Notes: generated from the letters alone by a model not told the origin. Counted from the first letter of the stretch, positions 19,345 to 29,169 are shown. The stretch is 64,000 nt of DNA from Martelella alba (GCF_006516955.1 NZ_VHLG01000004.1:248001-312000); one strand, 5' to 3'. Numbers and translations are program-made.

Positions 19345-19485
19345 CGCCCCGTTTTTGCCCGCTTGCCGATGAACACCCGCCATAATCCTCACCGGCGCGT
19401 GAACAAAGTTAACGTCTTTTTTACCATGTTATCCGAAAGCTATTGAGAACGATCACGAGACCGGAAGGGTCCGCTGCAACTGGCT

Positions 19486-22400
19486 TTGCTCAAGCCCAGC
19501 CACAGCCGTCCTGCCGCAGAAAGGTCTCGCGTCCCGAAGGCGGCCAGGATGATGGAAAAAAGCATGAGAACCGAACGAACAGGCGAACGCTCCTCTCTTG
19601 ATAGCCTGAACCGTACGATTGAGGGGCTGGAATCCAGACTGAGCGCCCTGATGTCGACCGATGAGCATATGCCGGAGCACCGCGCTGAATATCGCCCGGA
19701 AAACCGCCAGGAATATCGCAATGAGGTCCGCCGCAGCCGTTCACAGCTGGAAGAGGAATTTTCGAGGCGCGAACCGCCCCGCAGCCAGCAATATCGCGAT
19801 GACCTGGCTCGCAGCGAAAACGCGCAGGCTGAAATGCAGGAAATTGCCCGCGCCCTTCGCGACATGCGCGTGCTTGTCCGCCAGGATTTCACCCTCAGCC
19901 TCAAATCCGAGCTTTCTGCCCTCCATGAGGCTCTGAGCGATATCAGCGAACGCGCCGGTTCTCGCCGCCTTGACGAGGAAACCCGCAATGAGCTTGCCCG
20001 GATTGCCGGCGGGATCGACTGGCTGATTACCCATCAGACGCCGGAAGACGACCCGCGGCTGATGGCCGAATTCGACCATCTGAAGGAATTGTTGACCGGT
20101 CTTGCAAGTGCGCGGGCTGTCGAGCGTGTTGAGCTCCGGGTCTCCGATCTGCAGGACCAGCTACGTGACTTTTCTCCGCAGAAGATCGACGCCAATATCG
20201 CCGCCCTCAATGACGGGCTGATCGAGATTGGCGACCGGTTGGACCGCGATACCAGCCGCCGCTCTCTCACCGAGATTGAAGGCCGGCTGACGGCGCTGGC
20301 AAGCGCCATGGAAAAGCTCTGCACCCACTACCCGCTTTCCGAGCGCCGCTTCGATGAGCAATTTTATGACCTCGGCCGCCGCATTGAGGACATTGGCCAG
20401 ACCCTGAACAGACTTCAGGCCGGCACGAGCTACAAGCGTGACAGCGATCTCACCCGGATCGAACAGAAGCTTTCCACCCTGTCCGATCAGGTCACCACGA
20501 TCGAGCGCTCAGCCAACAACAATCGCGCCGCCGAGCGCGCCGTGGTCGAACGTCTCGAAGCCCATGCCTATCGCCTGGAACAGCTCGGCAAGGGCGGTGA
20601 TTACAGCCGTCTTGAAAACCGGGTCGAGCAACTGGCCGGACTGCTGGAAAAGCAGTTGCGTCAGCCCGCCTATCCCGCAGAGCTCAGCAGAGCCATCGAA
20701 GCGCTGAGCCATAAAGTCGACAGTTTTGATCCTGAGCGAACCGGCGATCGCATCATGAAGCAGCTTTCTGCGCTCGATCTCTCCGGCAAACCGGTCACAT
20801 TCGACTTTTCTGAAACCGAAAGACGGATCAGCGAGAAACTCGATGCGATCGATCTTGGCGCGACGGAAAAACGCCTTGCAGCCCGCTTTGACACGATCGA
20901 TCTCGACGGGCTGGAGGGGCGCCTCTCCGATCAGCTCAGCGCGGTTGCCGCAGGGCTTCAAACCGGCCGTTCAGCCGGTGAGGAAAAGGCGATGGAACGG
21001 TTGCAGCAACAGGTCGCCGAACTGACCACCATGGTCGGCCGCCCGGCCCCGACCCTGCCGCTTGACGATATGGAGCGCCGGATCGGCGAGCGCATTGACG
21101 GGCTGATGGCCAGCAATGACGATTATATCATCGAGGCCGCCCGCCATGCCGCTGAAGAGGCATTGCGCAACCACACGGCTGGAAGCGATCCCGCCGTCAA
21201 TGAGCAGCTTGCCGTGCTCGGTGCGCTCGTAAACGACCTGAAACAGCTTGAAACCATGAGCCGGACCGGAGCCGGCGAGGTCGAGATTTCCGACATTCAT
21301 GCCACGCTGAACCGGATTGCCGGCCGGCTGGATACGCTGGAAGGCGATCACGACGACATCAAACCGGTCGCGGATCAGGAGCGGCCGCGCTCCAGTTTCG
21401 CCGTTCTGGACGCCATCTTCGCTGCCAATGGCGACGATGACGAGATGAACGATCCGCAGCAGCAGCTCAAGGTAGATGAAGCCAACCAGGCAGACGGTGA
21501 AACGGTATCAGCCGATCCCGGCAGGAAGCGCACCAGCCTGCCGACGCTGGACGCAATTTTCGCCGGCGACAAGGATGAGAGCGAACAGCCGGCTACAGTG
21601 GAAGCGCCTCGCGCAACCGAGGCCGCCGCCGCAGAACCGGTTCAGTCAGCAGAAACAGCGGATGTGCTCAGCATCATCTCACGGGTTCGCGCCCAGCAGC
21701 TCGCCAAGCAGCGCAGCAATGAACCGCCTGCCCGTGCTGAAATCGGCAGCGCACGCAAGCGTGAGCCGGGCCGTCCCGCTGGCCTGAAACATGTCGAAAG
21801 CAACACCGTTCCGCGCCAGGATCTGATCGCTGCTGCACGGCGTGCCGCCCGTTCTGCCACCAGCCACAGCGCGGAAGCCATGAACGGTGCTGGCGGACGC
21901 AAGGACAAGAAAGATGGCGACGACGACAGTGCCCCTGCCGGCAAGGCAGAGAGCGCCCGCTTTCGCCGCCCGGTTTTCCTCGCCGTTGGTGCCGTGCTAC
22001 TTGCCATCATGGCTCTGCCAGCCGGTGGCCAGCTGGTTTCGCGCGTTCTGAAGAGCGCACCGGAAGCGCCTTCAAATGCGGCCACAAATATTGGCAGCGC
22101 AGACGCGCCGGCAGCCCCCGCCCAGCCGGCCAGAACCGAAATTATCCGTGCGCCCGCCATCACCGCGCCAATGGCGGCCGACGGCGTCCAGCCGGGTTTC
22201 AATGCCGACGCCAAAACACCCGACGCAACGGCATTCAACATGAATGGCCCGGACAAAAACATCGTTACCGGCAGCATCAGGCCGGATCAGCCATTGACCG
22301 ACCAGACCGCGGAAACGGCTAACGAAAAACCTGAGGGCGAAATTTCGGCAAAGACGGCACCTGCCGCAAGCGATACCGCTGACACTGCGCAGGTCACTGC

Positions 22401-23355
22401 CACTGCGACAGCACATGATGATACCGTGATCAACAGCAAGACCGTGCTGGATACGCTGGCGGCAACGGCTGAAAAGCCAGTGCCGGAAAAAGCCCCTGCT
22501 CTCGCCATCCCCGATGGCCTCGGCCCCGCACCGCTCGTCGCTGCGGCAAAGGCTGATGATCCGCGCGCCTTTTATGAGATTGCCGGTCTTTATCAGGCTG
22601 GCACCGCCTTGCCGAAGGATCTGAACGCTGCGCGCGCCTGGTTCCAGCAGGCGGCCGATGGCGGCCTGACCCCGGCGGATTTCCAGCTTGGCAGCATCTA
22701 TGAAAAGGGCATCGGCACAGCCGCCAATCCGGTACGCGCCGTCGATTATTATCGAAAAGCCGCTCAAGCCGGCAATGTCAGTGCCATGCATAATCTTGCC
22801 GTGATGCTGGCCAATGGTGCCTCGGGAACGCAGAATTTCGCCGAGGCCGACCGCTGGTTCGAGGAAGCTGCCAATCATGGCGTCTCCGACAGCCAGTTCA
22901 ACCTCGCCATTCTCTATGCACGCGGCGCCGGCGTAGCGCAGGATCTTGTACTGTCTTATAAATGGTTCGCCATTGCCGCTGAAGGCGGCGACATGGTTGC
23001 AGAAGCACGCCGCGATGAAGTCGCCGCCGCGCTTTCAAAAAGCGAATTGACGCAAGCCCGCAAAGCCGTTCATGACTTTCATGCCGAAGCCATTAATGCC
23101 AGCGCGAACACGGTCGACATTCCTTGGGACTGGCAGCAGCCCCGCCCCTTGACCGAGAAGGAGCGCCAGAATGTGGTCAGCCAAGTGCAGAGCCTGCTCA
23201 ATCAGGCCGGTTTTGACGCTGGCCCGGTGGACGGGCTGATGGGAGCGAAAACGGCAGCGGCCGTTATGGCTTACCAGCGCTCGCTTGATCTGCCTGCCAA
23301 TGGCGATGTGACGCCAGAACTGCTCGATCGGCTGAAATCCGGCAAAAGCGCCTGA
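19486..23355 (+). CDS. podJ: PodJ-like polar organelle development protein (coiled coil, TM, Sel1, PG-binding)
   Basis: A 1289-residue protein with the architecture of PodJ, which organises the new or old cell pole in Caulobacter and Agrobacterium. Residues 1 to about 690 are charged and heptad-rich (cytoplasmic coiled coil), starting with SSLDSLNRTIEGLESRLSAL. A low-complexity region follows, then one membrane helix at about 828-848 (FLAVGAVLLAIMALPAG). An Ala/Pro/Thr-rich periplasmic linker leads to four or so Sel1 repeats (about 1020-1205, for example AARAWFQQAADGG and AVDYYRKAAQAGN). A C-terminal peptidoglycan-binding domain has the motif GFDAGPVDGLMGAKTAAAV. The start is uncertain: TTG 19486 or ATG 19549/19552/19564. 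Sequestration or cleavage cannot be judged from sequence. Confidence 0.85.
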   Translation: MLKPSHSRPAAERSRVPKAARMMEKSMRTERTGERSSLDSLNRTIEGLESRLSALMSTDEHMPEHRAEYRPENRQEYRNEVRRSRSQLEEEFSRREPPRSQQYRDDLARSENAQAEMQEIARALRDMRVLVRQDFTLSLKSELSALHEALSDISERAGSRRLDEETRNELARIAGGIDWLITHQTPEDDPRLMAEFDHLKELLTGLASARAVERVELRVSDLQDQLRDFSPQKIDANIAALNDGLIEIGDRLDRDTSRRSLTEIEGRLTALASAMEKLCTHYPLSERRFDEQFYDLGRRIEDIGQTLNRLQAGTSYKRDSDLTRIEQKLSTLSDQVTTIERSANNNRAAERAVVERLEAHAYRLEQLGKGGDYSRLENRVEQLAGLLEKQLRQPAYPAELSRAIEALSHKVDSFDPERTGDRIMKQLSALDLSGKPVTFDFSETERRISEKLDAIDLGATEKRLAARFDTIDLDGLEGRLSDQLSAVAAGLQTGRSAGEEKAMERLQQQVAELTTMVGRPAPTLPLDDMERRIGERIDGLMASNDDYIIEAARHAAEEALRNHTAGSDPAVNEQLAVLGALVNDLKQLETMSRTGAGEVEISDIHATLNRIAGRLDTLEGDHDDIKPVADQERPRSSFAVLDAIFAANGDDDEMNDPQQQLKVDEANQADGETVSADPGRKRTSLPTLDAIFAGDKDESEQPATVEAPRATEAAAAEPVQSAETADVLSIISRVRAQQLAKQRSNEPPARAEIGSARKREPGRPAGLKHVESNTVPRQDLIAAARRAARSATSHSAEAMNGAGGRKDKKDGDDDSAPAGKAESARFRRPVFLAVGAVLLAIMALPAGGQLVSRVLKSAPEAPSNAATNIGSADAPAAPAQPARTEIIRAPAITAPMAADGVQPGFNADAKTPDATAFNMNGPDKNIVTGSIRPDQPLTDQTAETANEKPEGEISAKTAPAASDTADTAQVTATATAHDDTVINSKTVLDTLAATAEKPVPEKAPALAIPDGLGPAPLVAAAKADDPRAFYEIAGLYQAGTALPKDLNAARAWFQQAADGGLTPADFQLGSIYEKGIGTAANPVRAVDYYRKAAQAGNVSAMHNLAVMLANGASGTQNFAEADRWFEEAANHGVSDSQFNLAILYARGAGVAQDLVLSYKWFAIAAEGGDMVAEARRDEVAAALSKSELTQARKAVHDFHAEAINASANTVDIPWDWQQPRPLTEKERQNVVSQVQSLLNQAGFDAGPVDGLMGAKTAAAVMAYQRSLDLPANGDVTPELLDRLKSGKSA

Positions 23356-23510
23356 CAGCAGAAAAGCTTGCGCTGACAGCCTTTCCGGATTGATTGACTT
23401 GCCTGCCCATCAGGCGCATTAAGAACGGACCCGCCCGATCGCCAGGTCAATGGAAGCATCGGCCCCAGGCGCGTGACAACGGGTTCAAACCGTGCATTCG
23501 AGGAAAGTCC

Positions 23511-24437
23511 GTGACGATCTATCTTCCGATCGCCGAACTGTCGGTCAACATCTTTGTCATCCTCGGCATGGGAGCAGCTGTCGGGTTTCTCTCAGGCATG
23601 TTCGGTGTGGGCGGCGGGTTCCTGATTACACCGCTGCTGATTTTCTACCACATCCCGCCCGTGGTCGCCGTTGCAACCGGCACCAGCCAGGTCGTCGCTT
23701 CCTCGGTTTCCGGGACCATCACCCATTTCAGGCGTGGCTCGCTGGATCTGAAACTGGGATCCGTGCTTCTGACCGGCGGTATTGCCGGTGCAACACTCGG
23801 CATCTGGGTCTTTGCAACATTACGGCGTCTCGGTCAGCTCGATCTCGTTGTCTCGATCCTCTATGTCGTGCTGCTGACCTCCATCGGCGCGCTGATGATG
23901 GTTGAAAGCGTGCGCGCGATCCGCCGCGCTGCGATGAAGCAGCCCGTGCAGCTGCGCCGGCCCGGCCAGCATAACTGGATCCACCGCCTGCCCTTCAAGA
24001 TGCGTTTCAAGAAGTCCAAGCTCTATCTCAGCGTCATTCCGGTGCTGCTCTTGGGCGCAACAATCGGTGTCATGACTTCCGCGCTCGGCATTGGCGGCGG
24101 CTTCATCATGGTGCCTGCCATGATCTATCTGTTGCGCATCCCGACGAATATCGTCGTTGGCACGTCACTGTTCCAGATCATCTTCGTCTCCGCCTATACC
24201 ACGGTCGTGCAGGCCACCACCAACTATTCGGTCGATATCGTTCTCGCCGCCACGCTGATGATCTCAAGCGTGGTCGGTGCGCAATATGGCGTGCGCGTGG
24301 GCCAGAAGCTGAAGGGCGAACAGCTGCGTGCGCTGCTGGCGCTGCTGATCCTGGCGGTCGGCATTCGCCTCGCCTTCAATCTGGTGGTGACGCCGGGAGA
24401 TTTCTATTCGGTCGTTTTTGCGGGGGCGCCGGAATGA
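23511..24437 (+). CDS. TSUP (TauE/SafE) family anion permease
   Basis: A 308-residue membrane protein with two repeats of the TauE/SafE family, each marked by a glycine-rich motif (GFLSGMFGVGGGFLITPLL and SALGIGGGFIMVPAM). Members export sulfite, sulfoacetate or related anions. I chose GTG 23511 with AGGAAAG just upstream; the open frame extends to 23394 without conserved sequence. The stop overlaps the next gene's ATG by 4 bases (24434-24437), so the pair is one operon. The substrate is not readable from sequence. Confidence 0.88.
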   Translation: MTIYLPIAELSVNIFVILGMGAAVGFLSGMFGVGGGFLITPLLIFYHIPPVVAVATGTSQVVASSVSGTITHFRRGSLDLKLGSVLLTGGIAGATLGIWVFATLRRLGQLDLVVSILYVVLLTSIGALMMVESVRAIRRAAMKQPVQLRRPGQHNWIHRLPFKMRFKKSKLYLSVIPVLLLGATIGVMTSALGIGGGFIMVPAMIYLLRIPTNIVVGTSLFQIIFVSAYTTVVQATTNYSVDIVLAATLMISSVVGAQYGVRVGQKLKGEQLRALLALLILAVGIRLAFNLVVTPGDFYSVVFAGAPE

Positions 24438-25243
24438 GAGCTCTCCTTGCTTTGGCCCTCTGCCTGCTGCCTCTTGCCGGGATCGCCCATGCCCAGGTGC
24501 CAACCGCGCCGCCAGCCGATACCACCGCCATACCCGCGGAATCGCTGGAACTTGGCACATCGACCAGCGAGATCGCCATCACATCGGATTTCTCCGGTGC
24601 AACGCTGACCGTTTTCGGCGCCATCAACAATGCCCGGCCTAAGCTGCTGAAAGAAGGCGCCTATGACATCGTCGTGGTGCTGGAAGGCCCCAAGGCGCAG
24701 GCTGATATTCGCGAAAAGGACCGCGTCTTCGGCATCTGGATCAACCGCAAAGCCGTGACCTTTGGCCAGGTGCCGCGTTTCTACTCCATCTCCAGCACCA
24801 GGCCGCTGGACCAGATTTCCAGCGAAGCCGCGATGATCAATCAGGGCATCGGCATCGACAACCTCAGACTTCCGGCGATCAATTATGTCGGCGAGGCCTC
24901 AGATATCCCGCAATTCCGCGATGCGCTGCTCCGGCTCAACACCAGCCAGGGCCTCTATAATGCCGACGAACATGGCGTGAAATTCGTCTCCAACAGCCTG
25001 TTTCGCGCCAGCCTGATGATTTCGGTCAACATTCCCGAAGGTCCGCACAGCGTTGAAGCCTTTCTTTACCGCAATGGCGAGCTGATCGCGACCCAGGGCC
25101 TGCCGCTGCGCGTGGTCAAGACCGGGCTGGAACAACAGCTCACCGAGGCGGCCCATAACCACCCCCTGCCCTATGGGCTGGCAACGGTGGCGCTTGCGCT
25201 GATGTCGGGCTGGCTCGCCAGTATCCTGTTCCGCAAGCCATGA
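24434..25243 (+). CDS. TIGR02186 family envelope protein
   Basis: A 269-residue protein with a signal peptide (residues 1-20, cleaving after IAHA), a long beta-rich extracytoplasmic domain and a C-terminal membrane helix (LPYGLATVALALMSGWLASILF). This matches TIGR02186, an uncharacterised alphaproteobacterial family usually paired with a TauE/SafE permease, as here with a 4-base overlap. The topology suggests a C-tail-anchored periplasmic domain that may gate or supply the permease. It converges on pdeM with 7 bases between. Confidence 0.85.
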   Translation: MRALLALALCLLPLAGIAHAQVPTAPPADTTAIPAESLELGTSTSEIAITSDFSGATLTVFGAINNARPKLLKEGAYDIVVVLEGPKAQADIREKDRVFGIWINRKAVTFGQVPRFYSISSTRPLDQISSEAAMINQGIGIDNLRLPAINYVGEASDIPQFRDALLRLNTSQGLYNADEHGVKFVSNSLFRASLMISVNIPEGPHSVEAFLYRNGELIATQGLPLRVVKTGLEQQLTEAAHNHPLPYGLATVALALMSGWLASILFRKP

Positions 25244-25250
25244 CGCATGG

Positions 25251-25955
25251 TCAGCCGGAAAGCCGGTTGAAAGGCAGGGTATAGACCCGGTCAGAACCGA
25301 GCAGATGCACCATCAGCTGCTGCCGTTCAAACAGCCCGGCAAAGGCCCGGTGCTTCAAATCCAGCCCACCGGAAAGCGTACCAAAAGCGGGAAGCATCAG
25401 CCGTTTTTCATCGATCGCAAAGCAGGGACGGCGGACATTTTTGTCGCGGCGGCGGAGCGTTGCAGACGGGTGGAGATGGCCGCAGATTTCGGCAATGCCC
25501 GGCCCCGGTTCATGACGAAAGCTGAGCCCGGCGAAACTCCACTGATCCAGGGCCAGCCCGGCAAGACCCGCCACGCCATCGGGATCATGATTGCCGTTGA
25601 TCCAGATCCAGTCACGTCCTGCGATCAATGCGCCAAGCGTTTGCCGGAAATGATCCGGCATTTCGGCGGAACCGCGCCGGTCGTGAAAGCTGTCGCCGAG
25701 TGAGACGACGCGCTGCGGCTGGTAACGGCCGATAACGGCAGCAAGGCGCGACAGGACAAGAGATGTATCATAGGGCGGCAGAAGCGAGCCGCGACGGGCA
25801 TGCGCCGCACCGCGCTCCAGATGCAGATCGGACACGACAAGCAGAAAGAGCTCCGGAAAGAAGGCCGCACCTGAAGGATCCAGCACGATGGAATGGCCGC
25901 AAAAGACCGTCTCCGCCTGCTCTTCCGTTTCGCGCCGTGTCGCACCCGTTCTCAT
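25251..25955 (-). CDS. pdeM: Ligase-associated DNA damage response endonuclease PdeM
   Basis: A 234-residue calcineurin-type metallophosphoesterase of the PdeM group, which accompanies the ligase-associated helicase. The metal-binding motifs are seen in order: SDLHLERG, LGDSFHD, NGNHDPD, and C-terminal EICGHLHPSA. Its ATG overlaps the helicase stop by 4 bases (25952-25955), so the two are co-translated. The neighbouring ligase and exonuclease of the four-gene system are not in this window. Confidence 0.9.
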   Translation of the reverse strand: MRTGATRRETEEQAETVFCGHSIVLDPSGAAFFPELFLLVVSDLHLERGAAHARRGSLLPPYDTSLVLSRLAAVIGRYQPQRVVSLGDSFHDRRGSAEMPDHFRQTLGALIAGRDWIWINGNHDPDGVAGLAGLALDQWSFAGLSFRHEPGPGIAEICGHLHPSATLRRRDKNVRRPCFAIDEKRLMLPAFGTLSGGLDLKHRAFAGLFERQQLMVHLLGSDRVYTLPFNRLSG

Positions 25956-28486
25956 ATATCCGTCTCGCCGATTGCAGCCAGAATGTCCTCGACCGCCTCA
26001 TGTAGCAGCTGGTCGCCAGCGCCGCCATTCACACTTTCGCGTCCAATTTCCAGCAGAACCGGCACGGCCAGCGGCGAGACACGTTCCAGCCCGAAATGGG
26101 TCAGATGCCCTTTGGCCCGTTTCAGCATGGTGCCAAGCCGGGCGATATCCAGCAAGCCAGCCGCAGCATCGGCGCGCGTGGCTTCAAGCAGGATGTGGTC
26201 AGGTTCATGACTTCTGAGCACGTCATAGACGAGATCAGTGGAGACCGTCACCTGCCGTCCGTTTTTCTCCTTGCCCGGATGACGGCGTTCGACGAGACCG
26301 GCAATCACCGCACAATTGCGGAAGGACCGCTTCAGCATGAAGCTTTCATCAAGCCAGGCTTCCAGATCATCGCCCAGCATGTCCTCGTCAAAAAGCTCAG
26401 CCAGCGTGAGATCGCGGGCGGCGATCATCGCACCGAGGTCCTCAAGGCCCCAGACGGCAATCGAATAGTCGGTCGAAACGAAACCGAGCGGCTTCGCGCC
26501 AAGGCGTTCAAGCCGCCGGGTCAAAAGCATGCCGAGCGTCTGATGCGCAAGCCGCCCCTCAAAGGGATAGGCAACCAGATAAAAACGGCTCGAAAGCGGG
26601 AAGGTCTCGATCAGAAGCTCGTCACGTTTCGGCAGATGCGAATGCGCGCCCTGAAGCCTCAGCCATTCACGCACGGAAGATGGCAGGACAGCGCGGCGCG
26701 CGGGATCATCCAGCATGGCGCGCACGCCTGCCGCCAGATAGGTCGACAGCGGAAACTTGCCCCCGGCATAGGTCGGTATTTTCGGATCGGATGAATAGGC
26801 GGCCGAGGCCAGGCATTCATTCTCGCGCAGGCCTTCGAAACGCAAGACCTTGCCGGCAAAGAGGAACGTATCGCCCGGCGTCAGCCCCTCGACGAAATAT
26901 TCCTCCAGCTGGCCCAGTACCGGGCCACCACGCGCCGCCGCACTGCGTTTGCCCGGCTTCACCATGCGGATGTTCAGCATCGGCATTTCGATGATGGTTC
27001 CGATATTGAGGCGATATTGCCGCGCGATTTCAGGATTGGCGACCCGCCAGAGCCCATCCTGGCGACGGCGGATCCTGGCATAGCGCTCATAGGCGCGCAG
27101 CGCATAGCCACCGGTGGCGACGAAATCCACCACGCGTTCAAAAGTCTGCCGGTTCAGATGCCGGTAGGGCATCGCCGAAATAACCTCGGCAAAGAGATCG
27201 GCAAGGGCAAAGGGTGCCGCACAGGCCATGCCGAGCACATGCTGGGCCAGCACGTCAAGCGCGCCATCACCGATGGGGCTGGTATCCTGCGCACCGACAT
27301 AATTGGCATCAAGCGCCGCTTGACATTCCATCACCTCGAAACGATTGGCTGGAACGAGAATGGCGCGGCTCGGTTCATCCATGCGGTGATTGGCGCGGCC
27401 GATACGCTGGGCCAGCCGGCTCGCACCCTTCGGCGCACCGACATGGATGACGAGGTCGACATCGCCCCAGTCAATACCGAGATCCAGCGTCGATGTGGCA
27501 ACGACGGCGCGCAATCGCCCCGCCGCCATGGCCGCCTCGACCTTGCGCCGCTGCCCGGCATCCAGCGAGCCGTGATGAAGGGCAATCGGCAGATTATCTT
27601 CGTTGATCGTCCATAATTCCTGAAACAGCAACTCGGCCTGCGAACGGGTGTTGACGAAGATCAGCGTCATCGCCCGCCGCTTGAGTTCGGCGTAAACATC
27701 AGCCACGGCGTAGCGGGCCGAATGGCCGGACCAGGGAATACGCTCGGAGGCTTCCAGAATGGTGATCTCCGGTCGCGCGCCACCGGCAACCGTAATCAGC
27801 CCGGCATGCGGCGGGTGGTCCTCATCGCCATCCTGCGGCTTCAGCCAGCGCTGCAATTCCATCGGATCGGAAACGGTTGCCGACAGGCCGATCGCCGTCA
27901 TCTTCGGTGCCAGGCGGCGCAGCCGGGCAAGCCCCAGCGCCAGAAGATGGCCGCGCTTGGAGGTTACCAGCGAATGAAGCTCGTCAAAAATCACATAGCG
28001 CAGATCGGCAAAGAAACGATCGGCATCGGCGCCCGCAATCAGCAGGGCAAGCTGCTCCGGTGTGGTCAGCAGGATATCCGGCGGCTTCAGCTTCTGACGC
28101 TGGCGCTTGCCCTGCGGCGTATCGCCGGTTCGGGTTTCGATCAAGACAGGCAGCCCCATCTCCGTCACCGGCGTTTCGAGATTGCGGGCGATATCGACGG
28201 CCAGTGCCTTCAGTGGCGAAATATAGAGTGTGTGAATGCCGGGCGCCCGCGTGCCGGGCTTCGGCTTTTCCCGCGCGGCGAGATCCACAAGGCTTGGCAA
28301 AAATCCGGCCAGCGTCTTGCCTGCTCCCGTCGGCGCGAGCAGCAGCATGTCCTCGCCTGCGCCAGCGCGCGCCAGCAGTGACAGCTGATGCTGGCGCGGT
28401 TGCCAGCCCTTGGCTTTGAACCAGCGGGCAAAGCGCTCCGGCAGAACCGCCATGGCGGAAAGCGGGATTGTTTCCGTTTCGTTCAT
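25952..28486 (-). CDS. Ligase-associated DNA damage response DEXH-box helicase (Lhr-like)
   Basis: An 844-residue superfamily 2 helicase. Motif I is APTGAGKTLAGFLPSL, motif II VIFDELHSL, motif III GLSATVSDP, and motif VI QRIGRANHRMDEPS. After the two RecA domains comes the long Lhr-type C-terminal region (winged helix and Lhr core, for example GDTFLFAGKVLRFEGL). This size and context with PdeM identify the ligase-associated branch. It probably acts in a DNA repair pathway with an ATP-dependent ligase and an MBL exonuclease that should lie elsewhere in the genome. Confidence 0.92.
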   Translation of the reverse strand: MNETETIPLSAMAVLPERFARWFKAKGWQPRQHQLSLLARAGAGEDMLLLAPTGAGKTLAGFLPSLVDLAAREKPKPGTRAPGIHTLYISPLKALAVDIARNLETPVTEMGLPVLIETRTGDTPQGKRQRQKLKPPDILLTTPEQLALLIAGADADRFFADLRYVIFDELHSLVTSKRGHLLALGLARLRRLAPKMTAIGLSATVSDPMELQRWLKPQDGDEDHPPHAGLITVAGGARPEITILEASERIPWSGHSARYAVADVYAELKRRAMTLIFVNTRSQAELLFQELWTINEDNLPIALHHGSLDAGQRRKVEAAMAAGRLRAVVATSTLDLGIDWGDVDLVIHVGAPKGASRLAQRIGRANHRMDEPSRAILVPANRFEVMECQAALDANYVGAQDTSPIGDGALDVLAQHVLGMACAAPFALADLFAEVISAMPYRHLNRQTFERVVDFVATGGYALRAYERYARIRRRQDGLWRVANPEIARQYRLNIGTIIEMPMLNIRMVKPGKRSAAARGGPVLGQLEEYFVEGLTPGDTFLFAGKVLRFEGLRENECLASAAYSSDPKIPTYAGGKFPLSTYLAAGVRAMLDDPARRAVLPSSVREWLRLQGAHSHLPKRDELLIETFPLSSRFYLVAYPFEGRLAHQTLGMLLTRRLERLGAKPLGFVSTDYSIAVWGLEDLGAMIAARDLTLAELFDEDMLGDDLEAWLDESFMLKRSFRNCAVIAGLVERRHPGKEKNGRQVTVSTDLVYDVLRSHEPDHILLEATRADAAAGLLDIARLGTMLKRAKGHLTHFGLERVSPLAVPVLLEIGRESVNGGAGDQLLHEAVEDILAAIGETDI

Positions 28487-28533
28487 GGCGTCACCATGAC
28501 AGAAGCCGCAGCAAATACCAGCGTCAAATCGCC

Positions 28534-29169
28534 CTACATGGCGATATAGCGATCGCGACGGTGGTTGATGGCCAGCACGAAATTGATCACCACCGCACCG
28601 ATGACCGAGCAGATGATGATGAAGGGACTGGCGACGAAGAAGGAGGCAATCAGCACCATGCCATCAAGGCAAAGCTGGATATAGCCCGCCTTGATGCCGA
28701 AGCGATCCTGAATATAGAGCGCCAGAATGCCGAAGCCGCCAAGGCTGGCGCCATGGCGAAACAGAACCAGCAGCCCCGCCCCGACGAGGATGCCGCCAAA
28801 CAGGGCACCGGCCAGCGGATGGGTATCACCGAGCACCAGAAACCGCGGCACGATCGCCGTCAAGACCGAGGTCAGACCGACAGCGGCAAAGGTTTTGAAG
28901 GTGAAGAACAGGCCGAGCCGGCGCCAGGCAAAATAGTAGAACGGCAGATTGACGACGAAGAAGGCGAGGCCAAAGCTGATACCCGTCGCATAAAAAGCCA
29001 GAAAGGCAAGGCCCGCCGTACCACCGGTCAGAAGCCCGCCGGCTTTGAGCACCAGAATGCCCATGCAATTGAGCATGGAGCCGGTGACGAGCCCCTGCAG
29101 GTCCTCCAGAAAGGAATGATTTTCAGGCGTCGAAATGGTGATGCCGGACAAGAATCTGTTCTCGGACAA
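28534..29169 (-). CDS. YitT family membrane protein, copy 1
   Basis: An integral membrane protein of the YitT/DUF161 family with five hydrophobic helices and the motif KAGGLLTGGTAGLAFL. It has no in-frame ATG near the domain start, so a TTG is likely used: 29169 (GGAG 10 bases upstream), 29151 or 29247. With 29169 the product is 211 residues, matching its neighbour. It is about half identical to the next gene (GASLGGFGILALYIQDRFGIKAG against RASLGGMGILAIYVQERFG), so the pair arose by tandem duplication. No transport substrate is known. Confidence 0.82.
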   Translation of the reverse strand: MSENRFLSGITISTPENHSFLEDLQGLVTGSMLNCMGILVLKAGGLLTGGTAGLAFLAFYATGISFGLAFFVVNLPFYYFAWRRLGLFFTFKTFAAVGLTSVLTAIVPRFLVLGDTHPLAGALFGGILVGAGLLVLFRHGASLGGFGILALYIQDRFGIKAGYIQLCLDGMVLIASFFVASPFIIICSVIGAVVINFVLAINHRRDRYIAM

